64,000 nucleotides of DNA, from the NCBI GenBank assembly GCA_019801415.1, contig JAHVJD010000008.1, positions 62,001 through 126,000 on the forward strand, written 5' to 3'. How positions within the stretch are numbered: position 1 is the stretch's first letter; each line of letters begins with the position of its first letter. Both the position numbers and the translations under genes were made by a program. This DNA is from Nocardioides marinus (GTDB lineage Bacteria > Pseudomonadota > Alphaproteobacteria > Rhodobacterales > Rhodobacteraceae). Positions 25,223 through 35,757 of the stretch are shown here, piece by piece. The notes beneath the pieces were generated by a model, which saw only the letters and a list, made by a program, of their open reading frames with translations, was not told where the DNA came from and searched no databases.

Positions 25223-26254
25223 TCAGCCGCGCTCCATCTGCATTTCCTTCACCACCAGATCGCCGTCGATCACGATCGGCTCGTCATCCAGGAACAGCGA
25301 ACAGCCGCGCATCGGGATGTCGAGGTGGCAGGCGGTGTCGTTCGGTCCGCCCAATTCGTTGTTGGGGCCGGTCGAGAACATCACGTTGCCATAAAAACTG
25401 CGCGGCTCCATGCCCATGCCGCCGGGGAATTCGCCCGGGGTCATACCGTGCCATTTGGCATTGGGGTTCATGCCCCATCCGACATGGCTCATCCCCATGC
25501 CGCGCGGATCATTGAAGGCCTGCATGTAGGATTTCACCAGTTCCGCATCCAGCCCGCCGCGGATGTCGGTGATCCAGCCCTTCTCGATGGTGTAGGTGAT
25601 CGGGTCGCGCACATACATGTTCTGCGGCAGCAGCACGTCGCCCGGCGCCACCACGATGGTGCCGTCCACGCCGTCATCGTCGCCGCCGGTAAAGACAAAG
25701 CCCGAGGGCCAGTGGTCCCAGCGGCCCGGCGTGTCGGTGCAGGCATATTCGGCCACGGTCTCATAGGTATTGAGCTTGTAGGTCACGTCGGTGCCATGCG
25801 GCGAGGTGATCCGCATCACCTTGGCGCGCGACAGGTAGTCCGCACCGATCTCCACCTTCTCGCGCAGTTCCTGGCTGGGCAGCATCCGCGCCAGCAGCTC
25901 CGGCGGCTCCACCGCGGTCAGGACGCGGGTTCCGGCCGCCTGGATCGCCATCTGCTCGGGGCTGAACAGCAGGAAGATGCAGTCGATCAGCATGTCGCAG
26001 TTCTTCAGCGCCTCCACCGCATCGGGCATGGCTGCCAAACCGGTCTCGCCCACCGCCCAGGCCCCGGCGACCGGCGGCGCGGGCAGGCGCATGTGGTACA
26101 TGTTGGCGCCGAGGATCCGGCCTGCCGCCATGAAGGCATCGGCATAATCCAGACGCTCGTTGCCCTGTGTCAGCACGACCAGGCGCTCGTCCTTCTGCAC
26201 GCCGGACATTTTCAGCTGATGTACGCAGATTTCGGTAAAGCTCTGATGGTCCAT
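25223..26254 (-). CDS. nicX: 2,5-dihydroxypyridine 5,6-dioxygenase NicX
   Basis: 343 aa iron-dependent ring-cleavage dioxygenase that turns 2,5-dihydroxypyridine into N-formylmaleamate. It belongs to the unusual M29-aminopeptidase-like family. The metal ligands expected from Pseudomonas NicX (His, His, Asp) are seen in GMSHVGWGMNP (about residue 263) and CHLDIPMRG (about 316-318). The ATG at 26254 follows AGGGAGAA; a GTG one codon upstream is possible. It sits between nicD and nicF with short gaps. Confidence 0.9.
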   Translation of the reverse strand: MDHQSFTEICVHQLKMSGVQKDERLVVLTQGNERLDYADAFMAAGRILGANMYHMRLPAPPVAGAWAVGETGLAAMPDAVEALKNCDMLIDCIFLLFSPEQMAIQAAGTRVLTAVEPPELLARMLPSQELREKVEIGADYLSRAKVMRITSPHGTDVTYKLNTYETVAEYACTDTPGRWDHWPSGFVFTGGDDDGVDGTIVVAPGDVLLPQNMYVRDPITYTIEKGWITDIRGGLDAELVKSYMQAFNDPRGMGMSHVGWGMNPNAKWHGMTPGEFPGGMGMEPRSFYGNVMFSTGPNNELGGPNDTACHLDIPMRGCSLFLDDEPIVIDGDLVVKEMQMERG

Positions 26255-26280
26255 CACGTTTCTCCCTGAAGTCGTGTTTG

Positions 26281-27063
26281 TTATGCGGTGAAGTCGAGAA
26301 CGGCGGCGAGGAACCCCTCGAGGTCGTCCCAGGGGATCATGTGACCTGCGCCGGGTACGATGCGCTGTTCGATCTTCGGGTTCAGCTCTGCCACCTCGGC
26401 CTGGTCATCTGCATCCACAACCGTCGCGCCCCCGGCGATCACCAGCCGTGCGGGCTTGCCGATCTTGGGGATGTCCTGGTGGATGTCGTCGGTGTGGAAG
26501 CCGTCAAAGGCGGTGCGGATCGCGCCCCAGTGACAGGTGTGCAGCCATTCGGCGCGCAAGGCCAGTTGCTCCTCGGTCCAGGTCGGGCAATAGGCGCGCA
26601 TATCCTCCGCCGAGCAGCCCTGTGCCGCCATCACGATGCTGTCGCCATACCACGGCCATTTCGACGGGTAGGCGCGGCGCATCGGGCCGCTCATTGGCGG
26701 GTCCACCAGGATATACCCGGCAAAAGGCGCCGCATCGCGGGCGTTGGCGCGGATCGCGATCCGAGCGCCCATCGAATGGCCCATGACCACGGGGTTGTTC
26801 ATCTGCCGCGCCAGCGCGATTGCGTCATCGGCCAGCGCGTCCAGCGTGTAGTCGAGGTCTCCGGTTTCCGACAGCCCGCGCCCGCGCACGTCCAGCACGT
26901 GAACGTCGAACCGTTCTGCCAGCCGCTCGGCGACAAAGCCCCAGGTGATCGCGGGGGAAGTAATGCCCGGAATGACGAGGAGTTCCGGCGCGCCCTCGGG
27001 GCCCGCGTAGCGGATCAGGTGCTGGCGGATGCCATTTGCGTGAACGTTGTATCCGAATGCCAT
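26281..27063 (-). CDS. nicD: N-formylmaleamate deformylase NicD
   Basis: Alpha/beta hydrolase of 260 aa that cleaves N-formylmaleamate to maleamate and formate. Visible: oxyanion region VIPGITSPAITWG, nucleophile elbow GHSMGAR, and late catalytic His in VPGAGHMIPWDD. The ATG at 27063 follows GAGGGAGG; the frame extends 29 codons upstream into nicE as shadow. Eleven bases separate it from nicE. Confidence 0.9.
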   Translation of the reverse strand: MAFGYNVHANGIRQHLIRYAGPEGAPELLVIPGITSPAITWGFVAERLAERFDVHVLDVRGRGLSETGDLDYTLDALADDAIALARQMNNPVVMGHSMGARIAIRANARDAAPFAGYILVDPPMSGPMRRAYPSKWPWYGDSIVMAAQGCSAEDMRAYCPTWTEEQLALRAEWLHTCHWGAIRTAFDGFHTDDIHQDIPKIGKPARLVIAGGATVVDADDQAEVAELNPKIEQRIVPGAGHMIPWDDLEGFLAAVLDFTA

Positions 27064-27074
27064 GTGCGCCTCCC

Positions 27075-27824
27075 TCAATACGCGCCGGACAGCAGGGTGC
27101 CGCCGCCGGGAACGCGGGTGTCGAGCTTCAGCGCCTTCAGCATCTGCCATGTGGTGGCGATGGCCGCGGTCAGCACCGGCTTGCCCACTTGTGCCTCGAC
27201 GGTGGACACCGCCGGCAGCGAGGGCATCTGCACGCAGGCCGACAGCACCACGGCATCAACATCGCTGGTGTCCATTTCTGACACGATGCCGGGCAGGTTC
27301 ATCGGGTCATGCGCTGCCACGGCGAGGTTGTCGGAAATCTCCAGTGCGCGCCACGTCACCACCTCGATGCCCTCGTTGCGGATGTATTCCACCACCATTT
27401 CGGTCAGTGGCTTCATATAGGGGGCGACCACAGCGATTTTCTTGGCGCCGATGGCTTGGATGCCTTCGACGAGAGCACCGGCAGAGGTCACCACCGGGGC
27501 CGCCGCCTCGTTCGACTTGGTCACGCCGTGCAGGCGTTCCTGCGACACGCGGTGATAGCCGTGGCCCATCGACATGATCGCCACCAGGCAGGCGTAGCCC
27601 ATCACATCGACCTTGGCGTCCGACAGTTCTAAAGCACAGCGGTCGCTGTCGGCATCCATCTTTGCCAGTTCTTCCTTGGTCACATGCTTCATCCGCATCC
27701 GCGAGGAGTGGAAGGTGAACCGCTCCGGCGCGATGGCCTCCCGCGCCCGCAGCAGCGCCGGGATTTCGGTCTCCATCGTGATGTTGGAACTGGGGACGAT
27801 CTGGCCGATCCGATAGGGTTTCAT
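27075..27824 (-). CDS. nicE: Maleate isomerase NicE
   Basis: Asp/Glu racemase superfamily member, 249 aa, isomerising maleate to fumarate, the last step of nicotinate breakdown. The two catalytic cysteines are in MGYACLVA and VVLSACVQMPS, with N-terminal IGQIVPSSNITMETE typical of maleate cis-trans isomerases. ATG 27824 chosen; a GTG three codons upstream is possible. First gene of nicE-D-X-F, preceded by an inverted repeat. Confidence 0.9.
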   Translation of the reverse strand: MKPYRIGQIVPSSNITMETEIPALLRAREAIAPERFTFHSSRMRMKHVTKEELAKMDADSDRCALELSDAKVDVMGYACLVAIMSMGHGYHRVSQERLHGVTKSNEAAAPVVTSAGALVEGIQAIGAKKIAVVAPYMKPLTEMVVEYIRNEGIEVVTWRALEISDNLAVAAHDPMNLPGIVSEMDTSDVDAVVLSACVQMPSLPAVSTVEAQVGKPVLTAAIATTWQMLKALKLDTRVPGGGTLLSGAY

Positions 27825-27840
27825 GTCCTGCACCTGTTTG

Positions 27841-27882
27841 TGTACGAATTATTTCATGTGTAGGATTTTGTTCGTACAGAAA
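27841..27882. promoter_or_regulatory. nicE operator region with inverted repeat
   Basis: TGTACGAA (27841-27848) and TTCGTACA (27871-27878) are perfect 8-bp inverted repeats 22 bases apart, directly upstream of nicE. The right arm is part of TTTGTTCGTACAGAAA (27867-27882), which shares TTTGT, AC and AAA at the same spacing with elements before nicA and nicC. Confidence 0.55.
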
Positions 27883-28138
27883 CAAGTTTAAAAAATGCAC
27901 CTTTTGCAAACTTGCATTATTTCAAGTGTTTAGGTTCTATCTGGATGAAGAGAGGACGCGAAATGCGCTTGAAAGCTACGCTGACACATCTGATTATCGG
28001 ACGCGCACTGCGTCCTAAGCCTGCCGCGCGAATGCAGGCGCGAATCGCGACCGGGCTCAGGGTCGGACCCCGGTCGAATTGCCGAATCTCGCAGATGCTA
28101 TTTGTGACTTTAGCCGCACGTCAGCCGTGCGCGGAGGG
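27883..28138. other. Gene-free stretch between nicE and nicR
   Basis: No convincing gene. An open frame on the + strand runs through it but has no good ribosome site and overlaps nicR antisense. Hairpin-forming segments are visible: GGACGC/GCGTCC near 27990-28020 and CGACCGGG/CCCGGTCG near 28050-28078, perhaps part of nicR termination. Confidence 0.4.
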
Positions 28139-28603
28139 TCAGCAGAGCTTTGCCAGCAGCCGCAAGAACGTTTCGCTCTCGCGTTTGGTTAATGGCGCCA
28201 GTGTTGCTTCCGAGATGCCCATCACCACTGGCAGCGCCTCCTGGATGAGGGCGCGGCCCTTCTCAGTCGAGCGCAGCATGTAGCGGCGCTTGTCTTCAGT
28301 ATCGCGTTCAGTGGTCACCAGCCCCTGGGCTTGCAGCCGCGAGACCACGCCCTTGGTGGTCGCCGCGTCCATTGCAACCAGACGACCCAGCGCGTTCTGC
28401 GAAATTGGGCCCGTCACCTGCACCAGGCGGAACAGCATCGAAAACTGGGTCGCTGTCAGCCCGCCGATCATCCGCTCCGTGAAAATCGTCTGGTGCCGCT
28501 GATAGGCCTTGCGCAGCAAGAAGCCCACCTGCTCGTCCAGCACGTATTCCGTCGCGGTCTGCGCTGTTTTACCGGAGGTCTCTTCGTGGTGGCGCGGCGG
28601 CAT
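28139..28603 (-). CDS. nicR: MarR-family regulator NicR
   Basis: 154 aa winged-helix repressor of the MarR family (LTATQFSMLFRLVQ, ISQNALGRLVAMDAATTKGVVSRLQAQGLV, DTEDKRRYMLRSTEKG). In Pseudomonas NicR represses nic genes and is relieved by 6-hydroxynicotinate. ATG 28603 follows GGAG; a TTG at 28618 is possible. Divergent from nicAB and upstream of the nicEDXF run, where it can reach both promoters. Confidence 0.82.
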   Translation of the reverse strand: MPPRHHEETSGKTAQTATEYVLDEQVGFLLRKAYQRHQTIFTERMIGGLTATQFSMLFRLVQVTGPISQNALGRLVAMDAATTKGVVSRLQAQGLVTTERDTEDKRRYMLRSTEKGRALIQEALPVVMGISEATLAPLTKRESETFLRLLAKLC

Positions 28604-28814
28604 TTGCAGGCACTCCAATGTTATCTGTCTGCTTCACCGTTTACATGGCTGCGCCACGGAGGCAACCTTGCCGCAGGGGGCTGGGCTTTGTTCGGAGAGA
28701 TTTCTTCGCGTTTTCAGACTGTTTGCGTGCCCACATTTTAGACATTCCCTTAAGATGGCGGGCCAATGCCGGGAAAATGCAGTGGTCGACCATTGCGCTA
28801 CGCCGAAAAACTTG

Positions 28815-28830
28815 TTTGTATACACCCAAA
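28815..28830. promoter_or_regulatory. Candidate operator before nicA
   Basis: TTTGTATACACCCAAA in the 286-base nicR-nicA region matches TTTGTTAGCACACAAA before nicC at 12 of 16 positions. Likely NicR site by position; nothing else was recognised in this gap. Confidence 0.5.
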
Positions 28831-28889
28831 AATACCAGGGGCGCGGCGATCCGCAGGACACGCTGCACACGACAAGGGAGGCTCTCTGC

Positions 28890-29432
28890 ATGGCGGAGAC
28901 GGCAAAAACACTGCATCTGCAGGTCAATGGCACGGGGCACGACCTGTTGGTCGACCCGCACCGCACGCTGCTTGACATCCTGCGCAGCGAATTGGGCCTG
29001 AAGGGGCCGAAATACGGCTGCGGCATGGCCCAGTGCGGCGCCTGTACGGTTCTGGTGGACGGTGCCCCGGCGCGGGCCTGCGTCATGCGCGCGGGGCAGG
29101 TCAGAGGTCGCGAAGTTACGACATTGGAGGGGCTCGCGGATCGTGAAACCGGCGCCCTGCACCCGGTTCAGGCGGGCTTCGTGGCTGAGGAAGGCGCGCA
29201 ATGCGGCTACTGTCTGAACGGCATGGTGATGAGTGCAGTGGCGCTGCTGAGGCAGGAGCCGCAGCCGGATGCGGCGCGCATCCGGGCAGCCTTGACCCAT
29301 AACCTTTGTCGCTGCGGTACCCATAAGGAAATCATCGCGTCGGTACAGCACGCGGCGCGGCTGATGGCCGCCGCCAAGGCACAGCCCGCCACTGCGCCCG
29401 TACCCAAGACCGCAAAGGCGCATCCCGCATGA
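28890..29432 (+). CDS. nicA: Nicotinate dehydrogenase small subunit NicA ([2Fe-2S])
   Basis: 180 aa iron-sulfur subunit of the two-component nicotinate hydroxylase that makes 6-hydroxynicotinate. Plant-type cluster motif YGCGMAQCGACTVL and C-terminal cluster motifs CGYCLNG and LCRCGTH give two [2Fe-2S] centres; an Ala/Pro-rich tail follows. ATG 28890 follows AAGGGAGG; the upstream extension of the frame is not supported. Its stop overlaps the nicB start (ATGA). Confidence 0.92.
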   Translation: MAETAKTLHLQVNGTGHDLLVDPHRTLLDILRSELGLKGPKYGCGMAQCGACTVLVDGAPARACVMRAGQVRGREVTTLEGLADRETGALHPVQAGFVAEEGAQCGYCLNGMVMSAVALLRQEPQPDAARIRAALTHNLCRCGTHKEIIASVQHAARLMAAAKAQPATAPVPKTAKAHPA

Positions 29433-32400
29433 CCGACCTCCCCTTTGGCAGCCTGTCGATCCACCGCGAGACGGACGCCGGGCGTGAAATCTTCGTCACC
29501 TTCGACAGCAGTGGCGTGCTGACCGCCTTTAACGGGCATGTGGATCTGGGTACTGGCATCCAGACCGCCCTGGCTCAGATCGTCGCCGAAGAGGCCGGAC
29601 TGCCGCTCAGCCGCGTGCAGGTCGTCCTCGGGGACACCAACCGCACCCCCGACCAGGGGCCGACCATCGCCTCGGAAACCATCCAGGTGACCGCTGTTCC
29701 CCTGCGCGCGGCCGCTGCCCAACTGCGCCAGGAGCTTACCCGGCGCGGTGCCCGGCGGCTGAACGCGCCGAATGACGGCGTGGCCTTGCGCGATGGCCGG
29801 ATCCTCTGGAAGGACACCGCCGTCTCCTACGAGGCTTTGCTCGAGGGCCGCGAAGAATTCTTGCCGCTCGATCTGTCCGCCCCGGTGAAATCGCCTGCGG
29901 ATTACTCCATTGTCGGCCAGAAGACCGCGCGGCAGGATCTACCTGCCAAGGTCACCGGCCAGCATACCTACATCCACGACGTTGATGTGCCCGGCATGAT
30001 CCATGGCCATGTGATCCGCCCGCCCTATACCGGGCGCGACAGCGGCCCCTTCATCGGCACCAGCCTGATTGGCTGGGACGAGACCGCCGTGCAGCACATG
30101 CCCGGTTTCATTGCGGTGGTGCGGCAGGGTGATTTTCTCGGCGTTGCTGCAGAGCGCGCCGATCAGGCGCAGGCCATCGCCGAGGCGCTGCCGGTGCAGT
30201 GGCGCCAGCCGCCCGCGGCGCCAGACCTAAGCGACCTGCGACATGCGATCCGCAACCAGCCCTCGACCCCGCGCGCGCTGGACCGGAGCGGCGATTTCGA
30301 ACGCGGCATGGCCGAGTCCGAAACCACCCTGTCACGCACCTATGTCTGGCCCTATCATCTGCACGGTTCTATCGGGCCGTCTTGCGCGGTGGCCGATTGG
30401 AACGGCGGCGCGCCGGTGGTCTGGTCCGGCAGCCAGAACCCCCACATGCTGCGCGGCGACCTTGCGACACTGACTGGCCTTGCGCCCGAAGACATCGAGA
30501 TCCGGCGCTACCAGGCGGCGGGCTGTTACGGGCGAAACTGCGCCGATGATGTTTGTGGCGATGCGCTGCTGATGGCGCGCGCTCTGGGCCGTCCGGTGCG
30601 GGTGCAGCTGACCCGGTCGCAGGAACACCTGTGGGAGCCGAAGGGCGCCGCCCAGCTGATGGACATTTCCGGCGGCCTGAAGGGCGGGGCGCTGCACGCC
30701 TACAGCCTCGACACCTGGTATCCCTCGAACCGTGGGCCCAACCTTGCGCTGCTGCTGACCGGGGCCGTCTCGCCGGAACCGCGCCCCTCGGACATGGGTG
30801 ACCGCACCACGGTGCCGCCCTACCGCATCCCGCATAAGCGCATCACCGTGCATGACATGGCGCCAATCGTGCGCGCCGCCTGGATGCGCGGCGTCTCAGC
30901 CCTGCCCAACACCTTCGCCCACGAAAGCTTCATCGACGAAATGGCGCATGAGGCAGGCGCGGATCCGGTTGCCTTCCGCCTGCAGCACATTGACGATCCC
31001 CGCGCCGCCGAGCTGATCCGGCGCACCGCCGAGGCCGCCGGCTGGGACGCCCGCGAGAAACCCCGTCTGCGCCGTGAGGGGCGGATGGCCTATGGGACCG
31101 GCTTTGCCTATGCCACCTATGTCCACGGCCCCTTCCCCGGCACCGCAGCCGCGGCCGCTGCCTGGGTCTGCGACGTCGCCGTCGACATGGAGACCGGCGA
31201 GGTCACCCTTACCCGTGTCTTTGTCGGTCAGGACCAGGGCCTGGTCATCAACCCCGACGGGGTGCGCCATCAGATCCATGGCAACGTCAACCAGACCGCG
31301 GGCCGGGTGCTGAAGGAAGAAGTCAGCTTTGACGAGATCACGGTGACACCGCAAAGCTGGGCCACCTATCCGATCAGCACCTTTCCCGAGGTGCCCGAGA
31401 TCGAAACCATGCTGATGGAACGTCCGGATGAACCGGCACTGGGCGTAGGCGAGAGCGCCGCAGTGCCCTCTGCCGCCGCCATCGCCAATGCGATCTACGA
31501 CGCCACCGGCGTGCGCATGCGCGAGGCGCCCTTTACCCCGGAGCGGATGCGCGACGCGTTGGGGATTGCTCCGCACGATATGGGGACCTCCGCCTTGCCC
31601 GCCCCTGCCCCGGCGCGAAAACGGCGCAAACCGCGAATGCTGGCGATGGCTGCGGCCCTTGGCGGCGCGCTGACCGCGGGCGCGGTTGCCCTTCCGATGG
31701 CCCGCGCGATCCCCGCAGGGGCCGCCCCCGGCGCGGCCAGCTTCTCGGCAGAGCTGCTGGAGCGCGGTGCGCAGGTTTTTGCCGCCGGCAACTGCGCCAC
31801 CTGCCACACTGCAGACGGCGGTGTGCCAAATGCCGGCGGCCGCCCGGTGGAAACGCCTTTTGGCACCATCTATACAACCAACCTGACCCCGGATCCGGAC
31901 ACCGGTCTTGGAGGGTGGAGCTTCACTGCCTTTGACCGCGCCATGCGCCAGGGGATCAGCCGCGACGGTCACAACCTCTACCCGGCCTTTCCCTATACAT
32001 CCTTCGCCAAGATGAGCGGCGAGGACATGTATGCGCTCTATGGCTATCTGCAGACCCTGCCGCCGGTGCAGGCAGAGGCGCCTAGAGCGCAGATGGTCTT
32101 CCCGGCAAACCTTCGCGCCAGCAATGCGGTCTGGAATGCGCTCTTCCACCGCCCGGAGGCACTTGCCGCCGATCCCGCCCAGTCCGAAGAATGGAACCGC
32201 GGCCGCTACCTGGTAGAGAGCGTCGGCCATTGCAGCGCCTGCCACACGCCGCGCAACGCGCTGGGGGCAGAAAAGACCGGCCCGGCAGCGCTGTCCGGCG
32301 CGATGATCAAAGGATGGTTTGCACCGGCGCTGGCCGGAGAGGCCGCAGGCGCGCGCGGCTGGGACGCCGACAGTCTCTATAGCTACCTGCGCGAAGGCGT

Positions 32401-32848
32401 CGCGCCGGGGCGCGCGGCGGCGTCGGGACCGATGGCCGATGTGGTCGAAAGCCTCGCCACGGTGCCGGATGGCGATATCCGCGCCATTGCGACCTATCTG
32501 GCGTCTCAGGTCAGTGGCGCCGCGGCACCCGCCCCTGCCCCCCCGGTGCTGCCTGCCGCGCCGGACACCACTCACCGCCTGTTCGAAAGCGCCTGCGCTA
32601 CCTGCCACGAACCGGCGCTGTCCGGTACCGTGACGGCGGCGCATGTGCCGCTAGGCCAGTCCGCGGCGGTGCGCGCACCCTCGCCCGAAACGATGAAGAC
32701 CGTAATCCGCGACGGGTTGACGGCACCGATGAGCCACGATCTGCGCGACATGCCGGCCTTCGGTGGCGAGCTGAGCGAAACACAGATCGAATCACTCACC
32801 TCCTATGTCCGCGCCCGCTATGCACCGGACCTGCCGCAGTGGGATTGA
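29429..32848 (+). CDS. nicB: Nicotinate dehydrogenase large subunit NicB (molybdopterin + cytochrome c)
   Basis: 1139 aa. Residues ~1-720 form the xanthine-dehydrogenase-like molybdopterin domain (FNGHVDLGTGIQTALAQIVAEE, split; AAGCYGRNCADDV; ALGVGESAAVPSAAAIANAIYDATG, split). A basic patch and membrane segment follow at ~730-757, then a cytochrome c region with three CxxCH haem sites: CATCH near 789, CSACH near 935 and CATCH near 1056. This is the NicB architecture of Pseudomonas putida, sending electrons from nicotinate to the respiratory chain. It needs molybdenum cofactor. Confidence 0.93.
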   Translation: MTDLPFGSLSIHRETDAGREIFVTFDSSGVLTAFNGHVDLGTGIQTALAQIVAEEAGLPLSRVQVVLGDTNRTPDQGPTIASETIQVTAVPLRAAAAQLRQELTRRGARRLNAPNDGVALRDGRILWKDTAVSYEALLEGREEFLPLDLSAPVKSPADYSIVGQKTARQDLPAKVTGQHTYIHDVDVPGMIHGHVIRPPYTGRDSGPFIGTSLIGWDETAVQHMPGFIAVVRQGDFLGVAAERADQAQAIAEALPVQWRQPPAAPDLSDLRHAIRNQPSTPRALDRSGDFERGMAESETTLSRTYVWPYHLHGSIGPSCAVADWNGGAPVVWSGSQNPHMLRGDLATLTGLAPEDIEIRRYQAAGCYGRNCADDVCGDALLMARALGRPVRVQLTRSQEHLWEPKGAAQLMDISGGLKGGALHAYSLDTWYPSNRGPNLALLLTGAVSPEPRPSDMGDRTTVPPYRIPHKRITVHDMAPIVRAAWMRGVSALPNTFAHESFIDEMAHEAGADPVAFRLQHIDDPRAAELIRRTAEAAGWDAREKPRLRREGRMAYGTGFAYATYVHGPFPGTAAAAAAWVCDVAVDMETGEVTLTRVFVGQDQGLVINPDGVRHQIHGNVNQTAGRVLKEEVSFDEITVTPQSWATYPISTFPEVPEIETMLMERPDEPALGVGESAAVPSAAAIANAIYDATGVRMREAPFTPERMRDALGIAPHDMGTSALPAPAPARKRRKPRMLAMAAALGGALTAGAVALPMARAIPAGAAPGAASFSAELLERGAQVFAAGNCATCHTADGGVPNAGGRPVETPFGTIYTTNLTPDPDTGLGGWSFTAFDRAMRQGISRDGHNLYPAFPYTSFAKMSGEDMYALYGYLQTLPPVQAEAPRAQMVFPANLRASNAVWNALFHRPEALAADPAQSEEWNRGRYLVESVGHCSACHTPRNALGAEKTGPAALSGAMIKGWFAPALAGEAAGARGWDADSLYSYLREGVAPGRAAASGPMADVVESLATVPDGDIRAIATYLASQVSGAAAPAPAPPVLPAAPDTTHRLFESACATCHEPALSGTVTAAHVPLGQSAAVRAPSPETMKTVIRDGLTAPMSHDLRDMPAFGGELSETQIESLTSYVRARYAPDLPQWD

Positions 32849-32862
32849 CGCCCGGTGCAATC

Positions 32863-32878
32863 TTTGTATGTATAAAAA
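32863..32878. promoter_or_regulatory. Weak nic operator-like element after nicB
   Basis: TTTGTATGTATAAAAA keeps the TTTGT-N6-nnAAA spacing of the other nic elements; weaker than the site at 32985. Confidence 0.3.
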
Positions 32879-32984
32879 CAAATATTCCTTCCCCTTCAAC
32901 CGCCCTGTTTCACACGAAAACAGGGCGGTTTGCATTGAAACCTGCATTTTTCCCATTTCTTTAATCTGGACCGGCGGCAGAATA

Positions 32985-33000
32985 TTTGTTAGCACACAAA
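32985..33000. promoter_or_regulatory. Candidate operator before nicC
   Basis: TTTGTTAGCACACAAA has perfect 5-bp arms (TTTGT/ACAAA) around six bases, 30 bases upstream of nicC, and matches the nicA element at 12 of 16 positions. Confidence 0.5.
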
Positions 33001-33015
33001 CAATCAAATTCGTGA

Positions 33016-34173
<1,158 letters not shown>

Positions 34174-34198
34174 GTCTCCACCCTTCCTGCCAAACAAG

Positions 34199-34225
34199 CG
34201 GCCGCCCTTCCGGGTGGCCGTTTTT
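34199..34225 (+). terminator. Rho-independent terminator after nicC
   Basis: Nine-bp stem CGGCCGCCC / GGGTGGCCG (one G-T pair), 4-base TTCC loop, followed by TTTTT. Confidence 0.9.
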
Positions 34226-34706
34226 GGTATGAACAACAGTCGCTGAGAAACTTGGCCAAGGGTGCAAAGCTTGGCTGCGGGCTAGCGTCGCCCAAGGCTG
34301 ACGTCGGGTCCGCCATTGACGATCAATTGCGGACAATGCCCAAATTCGGCAAACGACCTGAGCCTCGCAAAACATGACGTCGCCGAAATACATGCAACAC
34401 CACTGCCAAATTCCAGCCGAGACTCCATGCTGCATCTCGGAATTGTGATCTTGTTCACAGGATTTTCTTTTTACATGGATTAAGCACCATGCGGTCAGTG
34501 CTGGAGCCGTCTGCCGGCCGGGGAAAGATTTTGCCAAACATGCGTGAAACCGTTCTCCCCGTGGCATCATGTCTTGATGATGCCGACAGTTTAGCCCCCC
34601 TGCCCCGTCCCGAAGCGGGATATGGGGATCGGCCTGATGCATGATACGCGGCCTCGAACCAAATAGTTTGCGCGTGACGTACCCGCGCCCGGAAAGAGAG
34701 ACATAG
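34226..34706. other. 480-base gap before the RND operon
   Basis: No supportable gene on either strand. The part nearest the RND operon should hold its promoter. A small hairpin (CCCG/CGGG inside CCCC/GGGG, ~34600-34627) is visible; no operator or regulator gene was recognised. Confidence 0.5.
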
Positions 34707-35747
34707 ATGCTTTGGAAGAATAGTTTAACCCTGATCTTGGGAGTGTTTCTTCTCTCATCCGCAGCCTTGGCCCAGGAGCCCGTCAAGCCTGTCAAACTGA
34801 TGACAGCCACGTCTCAAGCCCTTCTGCTGGAACGGCAATTCTTTGGTCAAGTCGCCGCCAAACAGACAGTGGACCTGGCCTTTCAGGTCAGCGGGCAGAT
34901 ACTGAAATACCCGGTATCCGAGGGAGGAACGGTGGCCAAAGGTGACCTGATCGCCGAGCTGGATCTTGAGCCGTTTGAACTGCAACTGGAACAGGCCCGC
35001 TTGCGCAAGGAGCAGGCTGACCGGACCGTGGCGCGTCTGGAAAAACTGACCGGGACTGTCAGCCAGGTATCGATCGACGACGCCGAAACCGAAGCGGGTC
35101 TTGCCCGGGTGGCGTTGCGCGATGCCGAATACGCCCTCGAGCACGCCACATTGAACGCCCCGTTTGACGGCCTTGTCTCGCGCCGGGAGGTGGAACAATT
35201 CACCACGATCAGCGCCGGCACCCCGGTGGTGCGTCTCCATGACATGTCGGAACTGCACATCAAGGTCGACGTGCCGGAGATCCTGTTTCAGCAGGCCGAT
35301 AAAAGCGACGTCGTGACGATCTCCGCGCAGTTTCCCGGCCAGTCGACCGAATACCCCCTGGAAATGCTGGAATACGATGCCGAGGCCAGCAGCATCGGCC
35401 AAACCTACCGGGTGACCCTGCGTCTTGATCCACCCGCCGACCGTCAGATCCTGCCCGGCGCGTCAGCAACCGTCAACGTGCGGGTCGACACAGGGAGTGC
35501 GGCAATCCGGGTACCGGCCACCGCCCTTGTGGCAGACACGGATGGTCGCACGGGCGTCATGGTGTTTTCTCCGACCGGAGCCTCTGAAGGTACCGTCACC
35601 TGGACCCCGGTTCAGGTCGAGGCAACACAGAACGGTGATTTCCGGATCACCGACGGTCTCAGCGGCGGCGAGGAAATCGTGCTGACCGGGGGCGGCGCGC
35701 TGAAGGATGGCCAAGCGGTCAGCCGCTTCACCGGCTTTGGAAACTGA
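34707..35747 (+). CDS. RND efflux periplasmic adaptor (membrane fusion protein)
   Basis: 346 aa HlyD/AcrA-type adaptor. N-terminal signal peptide ends at AALAQEP; a lipoyl-like half is split around an alpha-hairpin (LDLEPFELQLEQARLRKEQADRT region), then LNAPFDGLVSRREVEQF and a beta-barrel segment. It links the inner-membrane RND pump to an outer-membrane channel. Ten bases before the RND gene, same operon. No TetR- or TolC-type gene adjoins it. Confidence 0.88.
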   Translation: MLWKNSLTLILGVFLLSSAALAQEPVKPVKLMTATSQALLLERQFFGQVAAKQTVDLAFQVSGQILKYPVSEGGTVAKGDLIAELDLEPFELQLEQARLRKEQADRTVARLEKLTGTVSQVSIDDAETEAGLARVALRDAEYALEHATLNAPFDGLVSRREVEQFTTISAGTPVVRLHDMSELHIKVDVPEILFQQADKSDVVTISAQFPGQSTEYPLEMLEYDAEASSIGQTYRVTLRLDPPADRQILPGASATVNVRVDTGSAAIRVPATALVADTDGRTGVMVFSPTGASEGTVTWTPVQVEATQNGDFRITDGLSGGEEIVLTGGGALKDGQAVSRFTGFGN

Positions 35748-35757
35748 GGGCAGACTG

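Noticed and set aside
27912-28283. Possible 123-aa gene between nicE and nicR
   Set aside because: No ribosome site, Arg-rich composition, overlaps nicR antisense.
30896-32644. 582-codon - strand frame antisense to nicB
   Set aside because: Shadow of a conserved multidomain gene; Arg/Gly-rich composition.
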